Shown piece after piece: positions 40,022 to 54,010 of a stretch of 64,000 nt of DNA. The stretch covers positions 285,040-349,039 of the forward strand of contig RXID01014379.1 of NCBI GenBank assembly GCA_005019695.1. Direction: 5' to 3'. Under the pieces are notes generated by a model that saw only the letters and a list, made by a program, of their open reading frames with translations, was not told where the DNA came from and did no database searches. The translations under genes and the position numbers were made by a program. This DNA comes from Trichopus zeylanicus subsp. travancoricus (Eukaryota; Streptophyta; Magnoliopsida; Dioscoreales; Dioscoreaceae). Position 1 is the first letter of the stretch; each line of letters opens with the position of its first letter.

Positions 40022-40839
40022 GACAGATGCAATTGTCGATAAATACTATTTCAAATATATCAAAAAAATAAAAATAAATATTGTAAATACACACACGTTA
40101 ACCCCTGAAAATATAGTTTCAAATATTTGAGAATAATTAAATTAAATTTAAAACGACTACAGTTTGATTTTCTGAAAATAATAATAAAATTTTAAACCAA
40201 AGAGTAAGTTAGACGATGCCAAATAAACATTGCTATTTGTAGGCGCCATTTTAAATATTTATAAAAAATAAAATATAAAATTTTAACTACATGGAGTTTA
40301 GTTCATTATTTCCAAACAGACGAACAATCTGTAAACACAGATTCAAATATTTTTGAAAAATAAAATATTAATACATAGACTTAAGCTTCTTTTCTAGATA
40401 GACACAACTTTCTATGAACATCATTTTAAATACTTTAAAAAATGAAAAATAAAATTTTGAGTGTAAAGACTTAATTTCTTTTTCTAGAGAGACGCAAAAA
40501 TTAATAAACACCATTTCAAAAAATTTTTGCAAATAAAATTTTAAAGACGTACTCTTAGGTTCGCTTTTTTTTATAGTTGCAACTGTGTATAAACACCAAT
40601 TTGAATGTTATACAAAATAGAAAATAAAATTTTAAATATATAGACTTAAGTTTATTTTTCTCAATAGAAATAACAATTTGTAAAAAATGTTGCAAATATT
40701 TTAAAACTAGAAAATCAAATATTAAATACACAGAGCCAATTTTACTTTCTAGATAGATGTCATTATTTGCAAATATGATTCTAGATATACCAAAAAAGAA
40801 AATAAAATTTTAAATATGATACATAAGTTTATTTTTTTA
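40022..40839. repeat. U8 (818 bp), with a burst of indels at 40,085-40,215
   Basis: The first 200 bp hold many one- and two-base losses relative to every neighbour (cacacgttaacccctg; acgactacag; agagtaagttagacgatgcc). From about 40,220 it is a normal unit with the gtaggcgcc variant of U4 and U12. Confidence 0.88.
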
Positions 40840-41665
40840 GACAGATGCAATTGTCGATAAATCTTATTTCAAATATATCAAAAAAATAAAAAAATAATAT
40901 TGTAAATATACACACTTAACCCTCTGAAAATATAGTTTCAAATATTTAGAAAAATAAAAATTAAATTTTAAACGCACAATATAGTTTGATTTTCTGAAAA
41001 ATAAATAATAAAATTTTAAACCCAAAGAATTAAGTTCACTATGCCAAATAAACATTGCTATTTGTAGACGCCATTTTTAATATTTTAAAAAAATAAAATA
41101 TAAAATTTTAAATACATGGAGTGTTAGTTCATTATTTCCAAACAGAGGAACAATCTATAAACACAGATTCAAATAATTTTGAAAAATAAAATCTTAATAC
41201 GTTGACTTAAGCTTCTTTTCTAGATAGACACAACTTTCTATGAACATCATTTTAAATACTTTAAAAAATGAAAAATAAACTTTTGAGTGTAAAGACTTAA
41301 TTTCTTTTTCTAGACAGATGCAAAAATTTATAAACACCATTTCAAAATTTTTTTTCAAAGAAAATTTTAAAGACGTAAACTTAGGTTTGGTTTTTTTGAT
41401 AGATGCAACTGTGTATAAACACCAATTTGAATGTTATAAAAAATAGAAAATAAAATTTTAAATATATTGACTTAAGTTTATTTTTCTCAATAGAAATAAC
41501 AATCTGTAAATACTACTCCAAATATTTTAAGAATGGAAAATCAAATATTAAATACACAGAGCCAATTTTACTTTCTAGATAGATGTCATTATTTGCAAAT
41601 ATGATTCTAGATATACCAAAAAAGAAAATAAAATTTTAAATACGATACTTAAGTTTATTTTTTTA
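40840..41665. repeat. U9 (826 bp)
   Basis: Complete unit, with aaatcttatttcaa near the anchor (as U3) and ggtttggtttttttg / atattgactt (as U6). Confidence 0.9.
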
Positions 41666-42489
41666 GACAGATGCAATTGTCGATAAATACTATTTCAAAT
41701 ATATAAAAAAATAAAAAAATAATATTGTAAATACACACACTTAACCCTCTGAAAATATAGTTTCAAATATTTAGAAAAATAAAAATTAAATTTTAAACGT
41801 ACAATACAGTTTGATTTTCTGAAAAATAAATAATAAAATTTTAAACACAAAGAATTAAGCTCACTATGCCAAATAAACATTGCCATTTGTAGACGCCATT
41901 TTAAATATTTTTAAAAAATAAAATATAAAATTTTAAATACATGGAGTTTAGTTCATTATTTCCAAACAGACGAACAATCTGTAAACCATGATTCAAATAC
42001 TTTTGAAAAATAAAATCTTAATACATAGACTTAAGCTTCTTTTCTAGATAGACACAACTTTCTATGAACATCATTTTAAATAATTTAAAAAATGAAAACT
42101 AAAATTTTGAGTGTAAAGACTTAATTTCTTTTTCTAGACAGACGCAAAAATTTATAAACACCATTTCAAAAATTTTTTTCCAACAAAATTTTGGAGATGT
42201 AAACTTAGGTTTGCTTTTTTTGATAGTTGCAACTATGTTTAAACGCCAATTTGAATGTTATAAAAAATAGAAAATAAAATTTTAAATCTATAGACTTAAG
42301 TTTATTTTTCTCAATAGAAATAACAATATGTAAATAATGTTCCAATTATTTTAAAAATAGAAAATCAAATATTTAATACACAGAGCCAATTTTACTTTCT
42401 AGATAGATGTCATTAGTTGCAAATATGATTCTAGATATACCAAAAAAGAAAATAAAATTTTAAATATGATACATAAGTTTATTTATTTA
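41666..42489. repeat. U10 (824 bp)
   Basis: Complete unit; private ttggagatgtaaac and aaataatgttccaat variants. Confidence 0.9.
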
Positions 42490-43312
42490 GACAGATGCAA
42501 TTGTCGATCAATGCTATTTCAAATATATCAAAAAAATAAAAAAATAATATTGTAAATACACACACTTAACCCTCTGAAAATATAGTTTCAAATATTTAGA
42601 AAAATAAAAATTAAATTTTAAACGCACAATACAGTTTGATTTTCTGAAAAATAAATAATAAAATTTTAAACACAAAGAATTAAGTTCACTATGCCAAATA
42701 AACATTGCTATTTGTAGACGCCATTTAAAATATTTTTAAAAAATAAAATATAAAATTTTAAATACATGGAGTTTAGTTCATTATTTCCAAACAGACGAAC
42801 AATCTGTAAACACTAATTCAAATATTTTTGAAAAATAAAATCTAAATACATAGACTCAAGCTTCTTTTCTAGATAGACACAACTTTCTATGAACATCATT
42901 TCAAATACTTTAAAAAATGAAAAATAAAATTTTGAGTGTAAAGACTTAATTTCTTTTTCTAGAGAGATGCAAAAATTTATAAACACCATTTCAAAAAATT
43001 TTTTCAAACAAAATTTTAAAGGCGTAAACTTAGGTTCTTTTTTTAATAGTTGCAACTGTGTATAAACACCAATTTGAATGTTATAAAAAATAGAAAATAA
43101 AATTTTAAATATATAGAGTTAAGTTTATTTTTCTCAGTAGAAATAACAATCTGTAAATACTACTCCAAATATTTTAAAAATAGAAAATCAAATATTAAAT
43201 ACACAGAGCCAATTTTAATTTCTAGATAGATGTCATTATTTGCAAATATGATTCTAGATATACCAAAAAAGAAAATAAAATTTTAAATGTGATACATAAG
43301 TTTATTTTTTTA
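42490..43312. repeat. U11 (823 bp)
   Basis: Complete unit; begins with cgatcaatgc as U7. Its slot 17 has ttttaatttctagat, shared with U22. Confidence 0.9.
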
Positions 43313-44137
43313 GACAGACGCAATTGTCGATAAATACTATTTCAAATATATCAAAAAAATAAAAAAATAATATTGTAAATACACACACTTAACCCTCTGA
43401 AAATATAGTTTCAAATATTGAGAATAATTAAAATTAAATTTTAAACGCACAATACAGTTTGATTTTCTGAAAAATAAATAATAAAATTTAAAACACAAAG
43501 AATTAAGATCACTATGCCAAATAAACATTTCTATTTGTAGGCGCCATTTTAAATATTTATAAAAAATAAAATATAAAATTTTAACTACATGGAGTTTAGT
43601 TCATTATTTCCAAACAGACGAACAATCTGTAAACACAGATTCAAATATTTTTGAAAAATAAAATATTAATACATAGACTTAAGCTTCTTTTCTAGATAGA
43701 CACAACTTTCTATGAACATCATTTTAAATACTTTAAAAAATGAAAAATAAAATTTTGAGTGTAAAGACTTAATTTCTCTTTCTAGAATGACGCAAAAAGT
43801 TATAAACACCATTTCAAAATTTTTTTTCAAATAAAATTTTAAAGACGTAAACTTAGGTTTGCTTTTTCTGATAGATGCCACTATGTATAAACACCAATTT
43901 GAATGTTATAAAAAATAGAAAATAAAAATTTAAATATATAGACTTAAGTTTATTTTTCTCAGTAGAAACAACAATCTGTAAATACTATTCCAAATATTTA
44001 AAAAATAGAAAATCAAATATTAAATACACAGAGCCAATTTTACTTTCTAGATAGATGTCATTATTTGCAAATATGATTCTAGATATACGAAAAAAGAAAA
44101 TAAAATTTTTAATAGGATACTTAAGTTTATTTTTTTA
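43313..44137. repeat. U12 (825 bp)
   Basis: Complete unit; gaataattaaaattaaa as in U7, and gtaggcgcc / gatgccactatg as in U4. It looks like a recombinant of those two lineages. Confidence 0.9.
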
Positions 44138-44966
44138 GACAGATGCAATAGTCGATAAATACTATTTCAAATATATGAAAAAAATAAAAAAATAATATTG
44201 TAAATACACACACTTAACCCTCTGAAAATATAGTTTCAAATATTTAGAAAAATAAAAATTAAATTTTAAACGCACAATACAGTTTGATTTTTTGAAAAAT
44301 AAATAATAAAATTTTAAACACAAAGAATTAAGTTCACTATGCCAAATAAACATTGCTATTTGTAGACGCCATTTTAAAAATTTTTAAAAAATAAAATATA
44401 AAATTTTGAATACATGGAGTTTAGTTCATTATTTTCAAACAGACGAACAATCTGTAAACCATGATTCAAATATTTTTGAAAAATAAAATCTTAATACATA
44501 GACTCGAGCTTCTTTTCTAGATAGAAACAACTTTCTATGAACATCATTTTAAATACTTTAAAAAATGAAAAATAAAATTTTGAGTGTAAAGACTTAATTT
44601 CTTTTTCTAGACAGATGCAAAAATTTATAAACACCATTTCAAAAATTTTTTTCAAACAAAATTTTAAAGACGTAAACTTAGGTTTGCTTTTTTTGATAGA
44701 TGCAACTGTGTATAAACACCAATTTGAATGTTATAAATGATAGAAAATAAAATTTCAATATATATACGTAAGTTTATTTTTTCTCATAGAAATACAATCT
44801 TAAATACTACTTACTACTCCAAATATTTTAAAAATAGAAAATCAAATATTAAATACAAAGTGCCAATTTTACTTTCTAGATAGATGTTATTATTTGCAAA
44901 TATGATTCTTGATATACCAAAAAAGAAAAGAAAATTTTAAATATGATACTTAAATTTATTTTTTTA
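44138..44966. repeat. U13 (829 bp)
   Basis: Complete unit. A mild cluster of indels at 44,745-44,815 includes a duplicated tactactt step. Its 3' part (gatgttattatttgc, gattcttgatatacc) matches the end of U32. Confidence 0.9.
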
Positions 44967-45787
44967 GACAGATGCAATTGTCGATAAATTCTATTTCAAA
45001 TATATCAAAAAAAAATAATATTGTAAATACACACACTTAACCCTCTGAAAATATAGTTTCAAATATTTAGAAAAACAAAAAATTAAATTTTAAACGCACA
45101 ATACAGTTTGATTTTCTGAGAAATAAATAATAAAATTTTAAACACAAAGAATTAAGTTCAGTATGCCAAATAAACATTGCTATTTGTAGACGCCATTTTA
45201 AATATTTTTAAAAAATAAAATACAAAATTCTAACTACATGGAGTTTATTTCATTAGTTCTAAACAGACGAACAATCTGTAAACACAGATTCAAATATTTT
45301 TAAAAAATAAAATCTTAATACAGAGACTTAAGCTTCTTTTCTAGATAGACACAACTTTCTATGAACATCATTTTAAATACTTCAAAAAATGAAAAATAAA
45401 ATTTTGAGTGTAACGACTTAATTTCTTTTTCTAGACAGGGGGAAAAAAATTATAAACACCATTTCAAAATTTTTTTTCAAACAAAATTTTAAAGACTTAA
45501 ACTTAGGTTTGCTTTTTTTGATAGATGCAACTGTGTATAAACACCAATTTGAATGTTATAAAAACTAGAAAATAAAATTTTAAATATATAGACTTAAGTT
45601 TATTTTTCTCAATAGAAATAACAATCTGTAAATAATGTTCCAAATATTTTAAAAATAGAAAATCCAATATTAAATACACAGAGCCAATTTTACTTTCTAG
45701 ATAGATGTCATTATTTGCAAATATGATTCTAGATATACCAAAAAAGAAAAGAAAATTTTAAATGTGATACATCAGTTTATTTTTTTA
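44967..45787. repeat. U14 (821 bp)
   Basis: Complete unit with ttaagttcagtatgcc, tttcattagttctaaac and gacagggggaaaaa variants. All three recur in U30 and U33. Confidence 0.9.
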
Positions 45788-46606
45788 GACAGATGCAATT
45801 GTCGATAAATACTATTTCAAATATATCAAAAAAATAATAATATTGTAAATACACACACTTAACCCTCTGAAAATATAGTTTCAAATATTTAGAAAAATAA
45901 AAATTAAATTTTAAAAGCACAATACAGTTTGATTTTCTAAAAAATAAATAATAAACTTGTAAACACAAAGAATTAAGTTCACTATGCCAAATAAACATTG
46001 CTATTTGTAGACGCCATTTTAAATATTTTTAAAAAATAAAATACAAAATTTTAAATACATGGAGTTTAGTTCATTATTTCCAAACAGGCGAACAATCTAT
46101 AAACACTGATTCAAATATTTTTCAAAAATAAAATCTTAATACATAGACTTAAGCTTCTTTTCTAGATAGACACAACTTTCTATGAACATCATTTTAAATA
46201 CTTTAAAAAATGAAAAATAAAATTTTGAGTGCAAAGACTTAATTTTTTTTCTAGACAGACGCAAAAATTTATAACATCCATTTCAAAATTTTTTTTCAAA
46301 CAAAATTTTAAAGACGTAAACTTAGGTTTGCTTTTTTTGATAGTTGCAACAGTGTCTAAACACCAATTTGAATGTTATAAAAAATAGAAAATAAAATTTC
46401 AAATATATAGACTTAAGTTTATTTTTCTCAGTAGAAATAACAATCTGTAAATACTACTCCAAATATTTTAAAAATAGAAAATCAAATATTAAATACACAG
46501 AGCCAATTTTACTTTCTAGATAGATGTCATTATTTGCAAATATGATTCTTGATATACCAAAAAAGAAAATAAAATTTTAAATATGATACTTAAGTTTATT
46601 TTTTTA
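45788..46606. repeat. U15 (819 bp)
   Basis: Complete unit with aaacttgtaaacac, caggcgaacaatctat and ataacatccattt variants; the same set recurs in U20 and U31. Confidence 0.9.
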
Positions 46607-47433
46607 GACAGATGCAATTGTCGATAAATACTACTTCAAATATATCAAAAAAATAAAAAAACTAATATTGTAAATACACACACTTAACCCTCTGAAAATA
46701 TAGTTTCAAATATTTAGAAAAACAAAAAATTAAATTTTAAGCTCAAAATTCAGTTTGATTTGCTGAAAAATAAATAATAAAATTTTAAACACAAAGAATT
46801 AAGTTCACTATGCCAAATAAACATTGCTATTTGTAGACACCATTTTAAATATTTCTAAAAAATAAAATATAAAATTTTAACTACATGGAGTTTAGTTCAT
46901 TATTTCCAAATAGACGAACAATCTATAAACACTGATTCAAATATTTTTGAAAAATAAAATCTTAATACATAGACTTAAGCTTCTTTTCTAGATAGACACA
47001 ACTTTCTATGAACATCATTCTAAATAGTTCAAAAAATGAAAAATAAAATTTTGAGTGTAAAGACTTAATTTCCTTTTCTAGACAGATGCAAAAATTTATA
47101 AACAGCATTTCCACATTTTTTTTCAAACAAAATTTTAAAGACGTAAACTTAGGTTTGCTTTTTTTGATAGATACAACTCTGTATAAACACCAATTTGAAT
47201 GTTATAAAAAATAGAAAATAACATTTTAAATATATAGTCTGAAGTTTATTTTTCTCAGTAGAAATAACAATCTGTAAATACTATTCCAAATATTTTAAAA
47301 ATAGAAAATCAAAAATTAAATACACAGAGCCAATTTTACTTTCTAGATAGATGTCATTATTTGCAAATATGATTCTAGATATACCAAAAAAGAAAATAAA
47401 ATTTTAAATATGATACTTAAGTTTATTTTTTTA
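46607..47433. repeat. U16 (827 bp)
   Basis: Complete unit with tactacttcaaat, aaaaactaatattg, caaaattcagtttgattt and cagcatttccacat variants. All recur in U36 exactly 16,374 bp later by anchor. Confidence 0.92.
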
Positions 47434-48251
47434 GACAGATGCAATTGTCGATAAATACTATTTCAAATATATCAAAAAAAAAAAATATTATAAATACACA
47501 CACTTAACCGTCTGAAAATATAGTTTCAAATATTTAGAAAAACAAAAAATTAAATTTTAAAAGCGCAATACAGTTTGATTTTCTAAAAAATAAATAATAA
47601 AATTTTAAACACAAAGAATTAAGTTCACTATGCCAAATGAACATTGCGATTTGTAGACGCCATTTTAAATATTTTTAAAAAATAAAATACAAAATTTTAA
47701 ATACATGGAGTTTAGTTCATTATTTCCAAACAGGCGACCAATCTGTAAACACAGATTCAAATATTTTTAAAAAATAAAATCTTAATACATAGACTTAAGC
47801 TTCTTTTCTAGATAGACACAACTTTCTATGAACATCATTTTAAATACTTGAAAAAATGAAAAATAAAATTTTGAGTGTAAAGACTTAATTTCTTTTTCTA
47901 GACAGACGCAAAAATTTATAAACACCATTTCAAAATTTTTTTTCAAACAAAATTTTAAAGACTAAACTTAGGTTTGCTTTTTTTGATAGTTGCAACAGTG
48001 TGTAAACACCAATTTGAATGTTATAAAAAATAGAAAATAAAATTTTAAATATATAGTCTTAAGTTTATTTTTCTCAGTAGATTTAACAATTTGTAAATAC
48101 TATTCCAAATATTTTAAAAATAGAAAATCAAATATTAAATACACAGAGCCAATTTTACTTTCTAGATAGATGTCATTATTTGCAAATATGATTCTAGATA
48201 TACCAAAAAAGAAAATAAATTTTAAATATGATACTTAAGTTTATTTTTTTA
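47434..48251. repeat. U17 (818 bp)
   Basis: Complete unit with ttaaccgtctgaaaa and aaaagcgcaatac variants, shared with the partial U37 at the window end (offset 16,374 bp). Confidence 0.92.
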
Positions 48252-49071
48252 GACAGATGCAATTGTCGCAAATTTTACTATTTCAACTATATCAAAAAAA
48301 TGATCATTATGTAACTACACACACGTAACCGCAGGAACATATAGGTGCAAATATTGAGAAAAAGAAACAGTAAATTTAAACGCACAATATAGTTGATTTT
48401 GCGTGAAAATAAATAATAAAAATTAAACAACCAAAGAATTAAGTTCACTATGCCAAATAAACATTGCTATTTGTAGACGCCATTTTAAATATTTTTAAAA
48501 AATAAAATACAAAATTTTAAATACATGGAGTTTAGTTCATTATTTCAAAATAGGCGAACAATCTGTAAACACAGATTCAAATATTTTTAAAAAATAAAAT
48601 CTTAATACATAGACTTAAGCTTCTTTTCTAGTAGACACAACTTTCTATGAACATCATTTTAAATACTTTAAAAAATGAAAAATAAAATTTTGAGTATAAA
48701 AACTTAATTTCTTTTTCTAGACAGACGCAAAAATTTATAAACACCATTTCGAAATTTTTTTTCAAACAAAATTTTAAAGATGTATACTTAGGTTTGCTTT
48801 TTTTGATAGTTGCAACAGTGTGTAAACAGCAATTTGAATGTTATAAAAAATAGAAAATAAAATTTTAAATATATAGTCTTAAGTTTATTTTTCTCAATAG
48901 AAATAACAATCTGTAAATACTATTCCAAATATTTTAAAAATAGAAAATCAAATATTAAATACACAGAGCCAATTTTACTTTCTAGATAGATGTCATTATT
49001 TGCAAATATGATTCTAGATATACCAAAAAAAAAATAAAATTTTAAATATGATACTTAAGTTTATTTTTTTA
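48252..49071. repeat. U18 (820 bp), with a burst of changes at 48,262-48,440
   Basis: The first 180 bp carry many indels and substitutions (atgatcattatgtaac, accgcaggaacatatagg). From about 48,450 the unit is normal and matches U28 (tttcaaaataggcg, catttcgaaattt, gtgtgtaaacagcaa). Confidence 0.88.
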
Positions 49072-49895
49072 CACAGATGCAAATGTCGATAAATACTATT
49101 TCAAATATATCAAAAAAAATAAAAAAAAAAATATTGTAAATACACACACTTAACCCTCTGAAAATATAGTTTCAAATATTTAGAAAAACAAAAAAATTAA
49201 ATTTTAAAGGCACAATACTGTTTGATTTTCTGAAAAATAAATAATAAAATTTTAAACACAAAGAATTAAGTTCACTATGCCAAATAAACATTGCTATATA
49301 TAGTCGCCATTCTAAATATTTTTAAAAAATAAAATATAAAATTTTAACTACATGGAGTTTAGTTCATAATTTCCAAACAGAAGAACAATCTATAAACACT
49401 GATTCAAATATTTTTGAAAAATAAAATCTTAATACATAGACTTAAGCTTCGTTTCTAGATAGACATAACTTTCTATGAACATCATTTTAAATACTTCAAA
49501 AAAATGAAAAATAAAATTTTGAGTGTAAAAACTTAATTTCTTTACAGACGCAAAAATTTATAAACACCATTTGAAAAAATTTTTTCAAACAAAATTTTAA
49601 AGACGTAAACTTAGGTTTGCTTTTTTTGATAGTTGCAACTGTGTATAAACACCAATTTGAATGTTATAAAAAATAGAAAATAAAATTTTAAATATATAGA
49701 CTTAAGTTTATTTTTCTCAGTAGAAATAACAATCTGTAAATACTATTCCAAATATTTTAAAAATAGAAAATCAAAAATTAAATACACAGAGCCAATTTTA
49801 CTTTCTAGATAGATGTCATTATTTGCAAATATGATTCTAGATATACCAAAAAAGAAAATAAAATTTTAAATATGATACTTAAATTTATTTTTTTA
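49072..49895. repeat. U19 (824 bp)
   Basis: Anchor changed to cacagatgcaaatgtcg. Also tatatatagtcgcc, gttcataatttcc and a short slot 14 (aatttctttacagac). The same set occurs in U26 and U29. Confidence 0.92.
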
Positions 49896-50715
49896 GACAG
49901 ATGCAATTGTCGATAAATTCTACTTCAAATATATCAAAAAAAAAATAATATTGTAAGTACACACACTTAACCCTCTGAAAATAGAGTTTCAAATATTTAG
50001 AAAAATAAAAATTAAATTTTAAAAGCACAATACAGTTTGATTTTCTGAAAAATAAATAATAAACTTGTAAACACAAAGAATTAAGTTCACTATGCCAAAT
50101 AAACATTGCTATTTGTAGACGCCATTTTAAATATATTTAAAAAATAAAATATAAAATTTTAAATACATGGAGTTTAGTTCATTATTTCCAAACAGGCGAA
50201 CAATCTATAAACACTGATTCAAATATTTTTCAAAAATAAAATCTTAATACATAGACTTAAGATTCTTTTCTAGATAGACACAACTTTCTATGAACATCAT
50301 TTTAAATACTTTAAAAAATGAAAAATAAAATTTTGAGTGCAAAGACTTAATTTTTTTTTCTAGACAGACGCAAAAATTTATAACATCCATTTCAAAATTT
50401 TTTTTCAAACAAAATTTTAAAGACGTAAACTTAGGTTTGCTTTTTTTGATAGTTGCAACAGTGTCTAAACACCAATTTGAATGTTATAAAAAATAGAAAA
50501 TAAAATTTTAAATATATAGACTTAAGTTTATTTTTCTCAACAGAAATAACAATCTGTAAATAATGTTCCAAATATTTTAAAAATAGAAAATCAAATATTA
50601 AATACACAGAGCCAATTTTACTTTCTAGATAGATGTCATTATTTGCAAATATGATTCTAGATATACCAAAAAAGAAAATAAAATTTTAAATATGATACTT
50701 AAGTTTATTTTTTTA
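49896..50715. repeat. U20 (820 bp)
   Basis: Complete unit like U15 and U31 (aaaagcacaatac, aaacttgtaaacac, ataacatccattt). Private change ttaagattc removes its HindIII site near 50,268. Confidence 0.9.
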
Positions 50716-51534
50716 GACAGATGAAATTGTCGATAAATACTATTTCAAATATATCAAAAAAAAAAAATATTGTAAATACACACACTTAACCCTCTGAAAA
50801 TATAGTTTCAAATATATAGAAAAATAAAAATTAAATTTTAAACGCACAATACAGTTTGATTTTCTGAAAAATAAATAATAAACTTTTAAACACAAAGAAT
50901 TAAGTTCACTATGCCAAATAAACATTGCTATTTGTAGACGCCATTTTAAATATTTTTAAAAAATAAAATATAAAATTTAAAATACATGGAGTTTAGTTCC
51001 TTATTTCCAAACAGGCGAACAATCTATAAACACTGATTCAAATATTTTTCAAAAATAAAATCTTAATACATAGACTTAAGCTTCTTTTCTAGATAGACAC
51101 AACTTTCTATGAACATCATTTTAAATACTTTAAAAAATGAAAAATAAAATTTTGAGTGCAAAGACTTAATTTTTTTCTCTAGACAGACGCAAAAATTTAT
51201 AACATCCATTTCAAAAATTTTTTTCAAACAAAATTTTAAAGACGTAAACTTAGGTTTGCTTTTTTTGATAGTTGCAACAGTGTCTAAACACCAATTTGAA
51301 TGTTATAAAAAATAGAAAATAAAATTTCAAATATATAGACTTAAGTTTATTTTTCTCAGTAGAAATAACAATCTGTAAATACTACTCCAAATATTTTAAA
51401 AATAGAAAATCAAATATTAAATACACAGAGCCAATTTTACTTTCTAGATAGATGTCATTATTTGCAAATATGATTCTAGATATACCAAAAAAGAAAAGAA
51501 AATTTTAAATATGATACTTAAGTTTATTTGTTTA
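50716..51534. repeat. U21 (819 bp)
   Basis: Complete unit; anchor has gatgaaattgtcg. Otherwise of the U15 family in its second half (ataacatccattt, gtgtctaaacacc). Confidence 0.9.
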
Positions 51535-52354
51535 GACAGATGCAATTGTCGATAAATACTATTTCAAATATATCAAAAAAAAATAATATTGTAAATACAC
51601 ACAATTAACCCTCTGAAAATATAGTTTCAAATATTTAGAAAAACAAAAAATTAAATTTTAAAAGCGCAATACAGTTTGATTTTCTGAAAAATAAATAATA
51701 AAATTTTAAACACAAAGAATTAAGTTCACTATGCCAAATAAACATTGCGATTTGTAGACGCCATTTTAAATATTTTTAAAAAATAAAATATAAAATTTTA
51801 AATACATGGAGTTTAGTTCATTATTTCCAAACAGACGAACAATCTGTAAATACTAATTTAAATATTTTTCAAAAATAAAATCTTAATACATAGACTTAAG
51901 CTTCTTTTCTAGATAGACACAACTTTCTATGAACATCATGTTAAATGCTTTAAAAAATGAAAAATAAAATTTTGAGTGTAAAGACTTAATTTATTTTTCT
52001 AGACAGAGGCAAAAATTTATAAACACCATTTCAAAATTTTTTTTCAAACAAAATTTTAAAGACGTAAACTTAGGTTTGCTTTGTTTGATAGTTGCAACTG
52101 TGTATAAACACCAATTTGAATGTTATAAAAAATAGAAAATAAAATTTTAAATATATAGAGTTAAGTTTATTTTTCTCAGTAGAAATAACAATCTGTAAAT
52201 ACTACTCCAAATATTTTAAAAATAGAAAATCAAATATTAAATACACAGAGCCAATTTTAATTTCTAGATAGATGTCATTATTTGCAAATATGATTCTAGA
52301 TATACCAAAAAAGAAAATAAAATTTTAAATATGATACTTAAGTTTATTTTTTTA
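51535..52354. repeat. U22 (820 bp)
   Basis: Complete unit; aaaagcgcaatac as U17. Its middle (aaatactaatttaaat, catcatgttaaatgc, gctttgtttgatag, atagagttaag) is shared with U24, 1,657 bp later. Confidence 0.9.
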
Positions 52355-53182
52355 GAGAGATGCAATTGTCGATAAATGCTATTTCAAATATATCAAAAAA
52401 ATAAAAAAATAATATTGTAAATACACACCCTTAACCCTCTGAAAATATAGTTTCAAATATTTAGAAAAATAAAAATTAAATTTTCAACACACAATACAGT
52501 TTGATTTTCTGAAAAATAAATAATAAAATTTTGAACACAAAGAATTAAGTTCACTATGCCAAATAAACATTGCTATTTGTAGACGCCATTTTAAATATTT
52601 TTAAAAATAAAATATAAAATTTTGAACTTACATTTAGTTTTAGTTCAGTATTTTCCAAACAGGCGAACAATCTATAAACACTGATTCAAATATTTTTCAA
52701 AAATAAAATCTTAATACATAGACTTAAGCTTCTTTTCTAGATAGACACAACTTTCTATGAACATCATTTTAAATACTTTAAAAAATGAAAAATAAAATTT
52801 TGAGTGCAAAGACTTAATTTTTTTTTCTAGACAGATGCAAAAATTTATAACATCCATTTCAAAAATTTTTTTCAAACAAAATTTTAAAGACGTAAACTTA
52901 GGTTTGCTTTTTTTGATAGTTGCAACAGTGTCTAAACACCAATTTCAATGTTATAAAAAATAGAAAATAAAATTTCAAATATATAGACTTAAGTTTATTT
53001 TTCTCAGTAGAAATAACAATCTGTAAATACTACTCCAAATATTTTAAAAATATAAAATCAAATATTAAATACACAGAGCCAATTTTACTTTCTAGATAGT
53101 TGTCATTATTTGCAAATATGATTCTAGATATACCAAAAAAGAAAATAAAATTTTAAATATGATACTTAAGTTTATTTTTTTA
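52355..53182. repeat. U23 (828 bp)
   Basis: Complete unit; anchor gagagatgcaattg. A short disturbed patch at 52,615-52,665 (gaacttacatttagtttta) replaces the usual aaatacatggagtttag. Confidence 0.9.
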
Positions 53183-54010
53183 GACAGATGCAATTGTCGA
53201 TAAATACTATTTCAAATATATCAAAAAAAATAAAAAAAATAATATTGTAAATACACACACTTAACCCTCTCAAAATATAGTTTCAAATATTTAGAAAAAC
53301 AAAAAATTAAATTTTAAAGGCACAATACTGTTTGATTTTCTGAAAAATAAATAATAAAATTTTAAACACAAAGAATTAAGTTCACTATGCCAAATAAACA
53401 TTGCTATTTGTAGGCGCCATTTTAAATATTTCTAAAAAATAAAATATAAAATTTTAAATACATGGAGTTTAGTTCATTATTTCCAGACAGACGAACAATC
53501 TGTAAATACTAATTTAAATATTTTTCAAAAATAAAATCTTAATACATAGACTTAAGCTTCTTTTCTAGATAGACACAACTTTCTATGAACATCATGTTAA
53601 ATGCTTTAAAAAATGAAAAATAAAATTTTGAGTGTAAAGACTTAATTTATTTTTCTAGACAGATGCAAAAATTTATAAACACCATTTCAAAATTTTTTTT
53701 CAAACAAAATTTTAAAGACGTAAACTTAGGTTTGCTTTGTTTGATAGTTGCAACTGTGTATAAACACCAATTTGAATGTTATAAAAAATAGAAAATAAAA
53801 TTTTAAATATATAGAGTTAAGTTTATTTTTCTCAGTAGAAATAACAATCTGTAAATACTACTCCAAATATTTAAAAAATACAAAATTAAATATTAAATAC
53901 ACAGAGCCAATTTTACTTTCTAGATAGATGTCATTATTTGCAAGTATGATTCTCGATATACGAAAAAAGAAAATAAAATTTTAAATATGATACTTAAGTT
54001 TATTTTTTTA
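53183..54010. repeat. U24 (828 bp)
   Basis: Complete unit. The middle repeats that of U22 (catcatgttaaatgc, gctttgtttgatag), and the end has gcaagtatgattctcgat as U31. Confidence 0.9.

Noticed and set aside
39948..40130. Only plus-strand open frame (60 codons)
   Set aside because: Lies across the U7/U8 border and into an indel burst; chance frame in repeat sequence.
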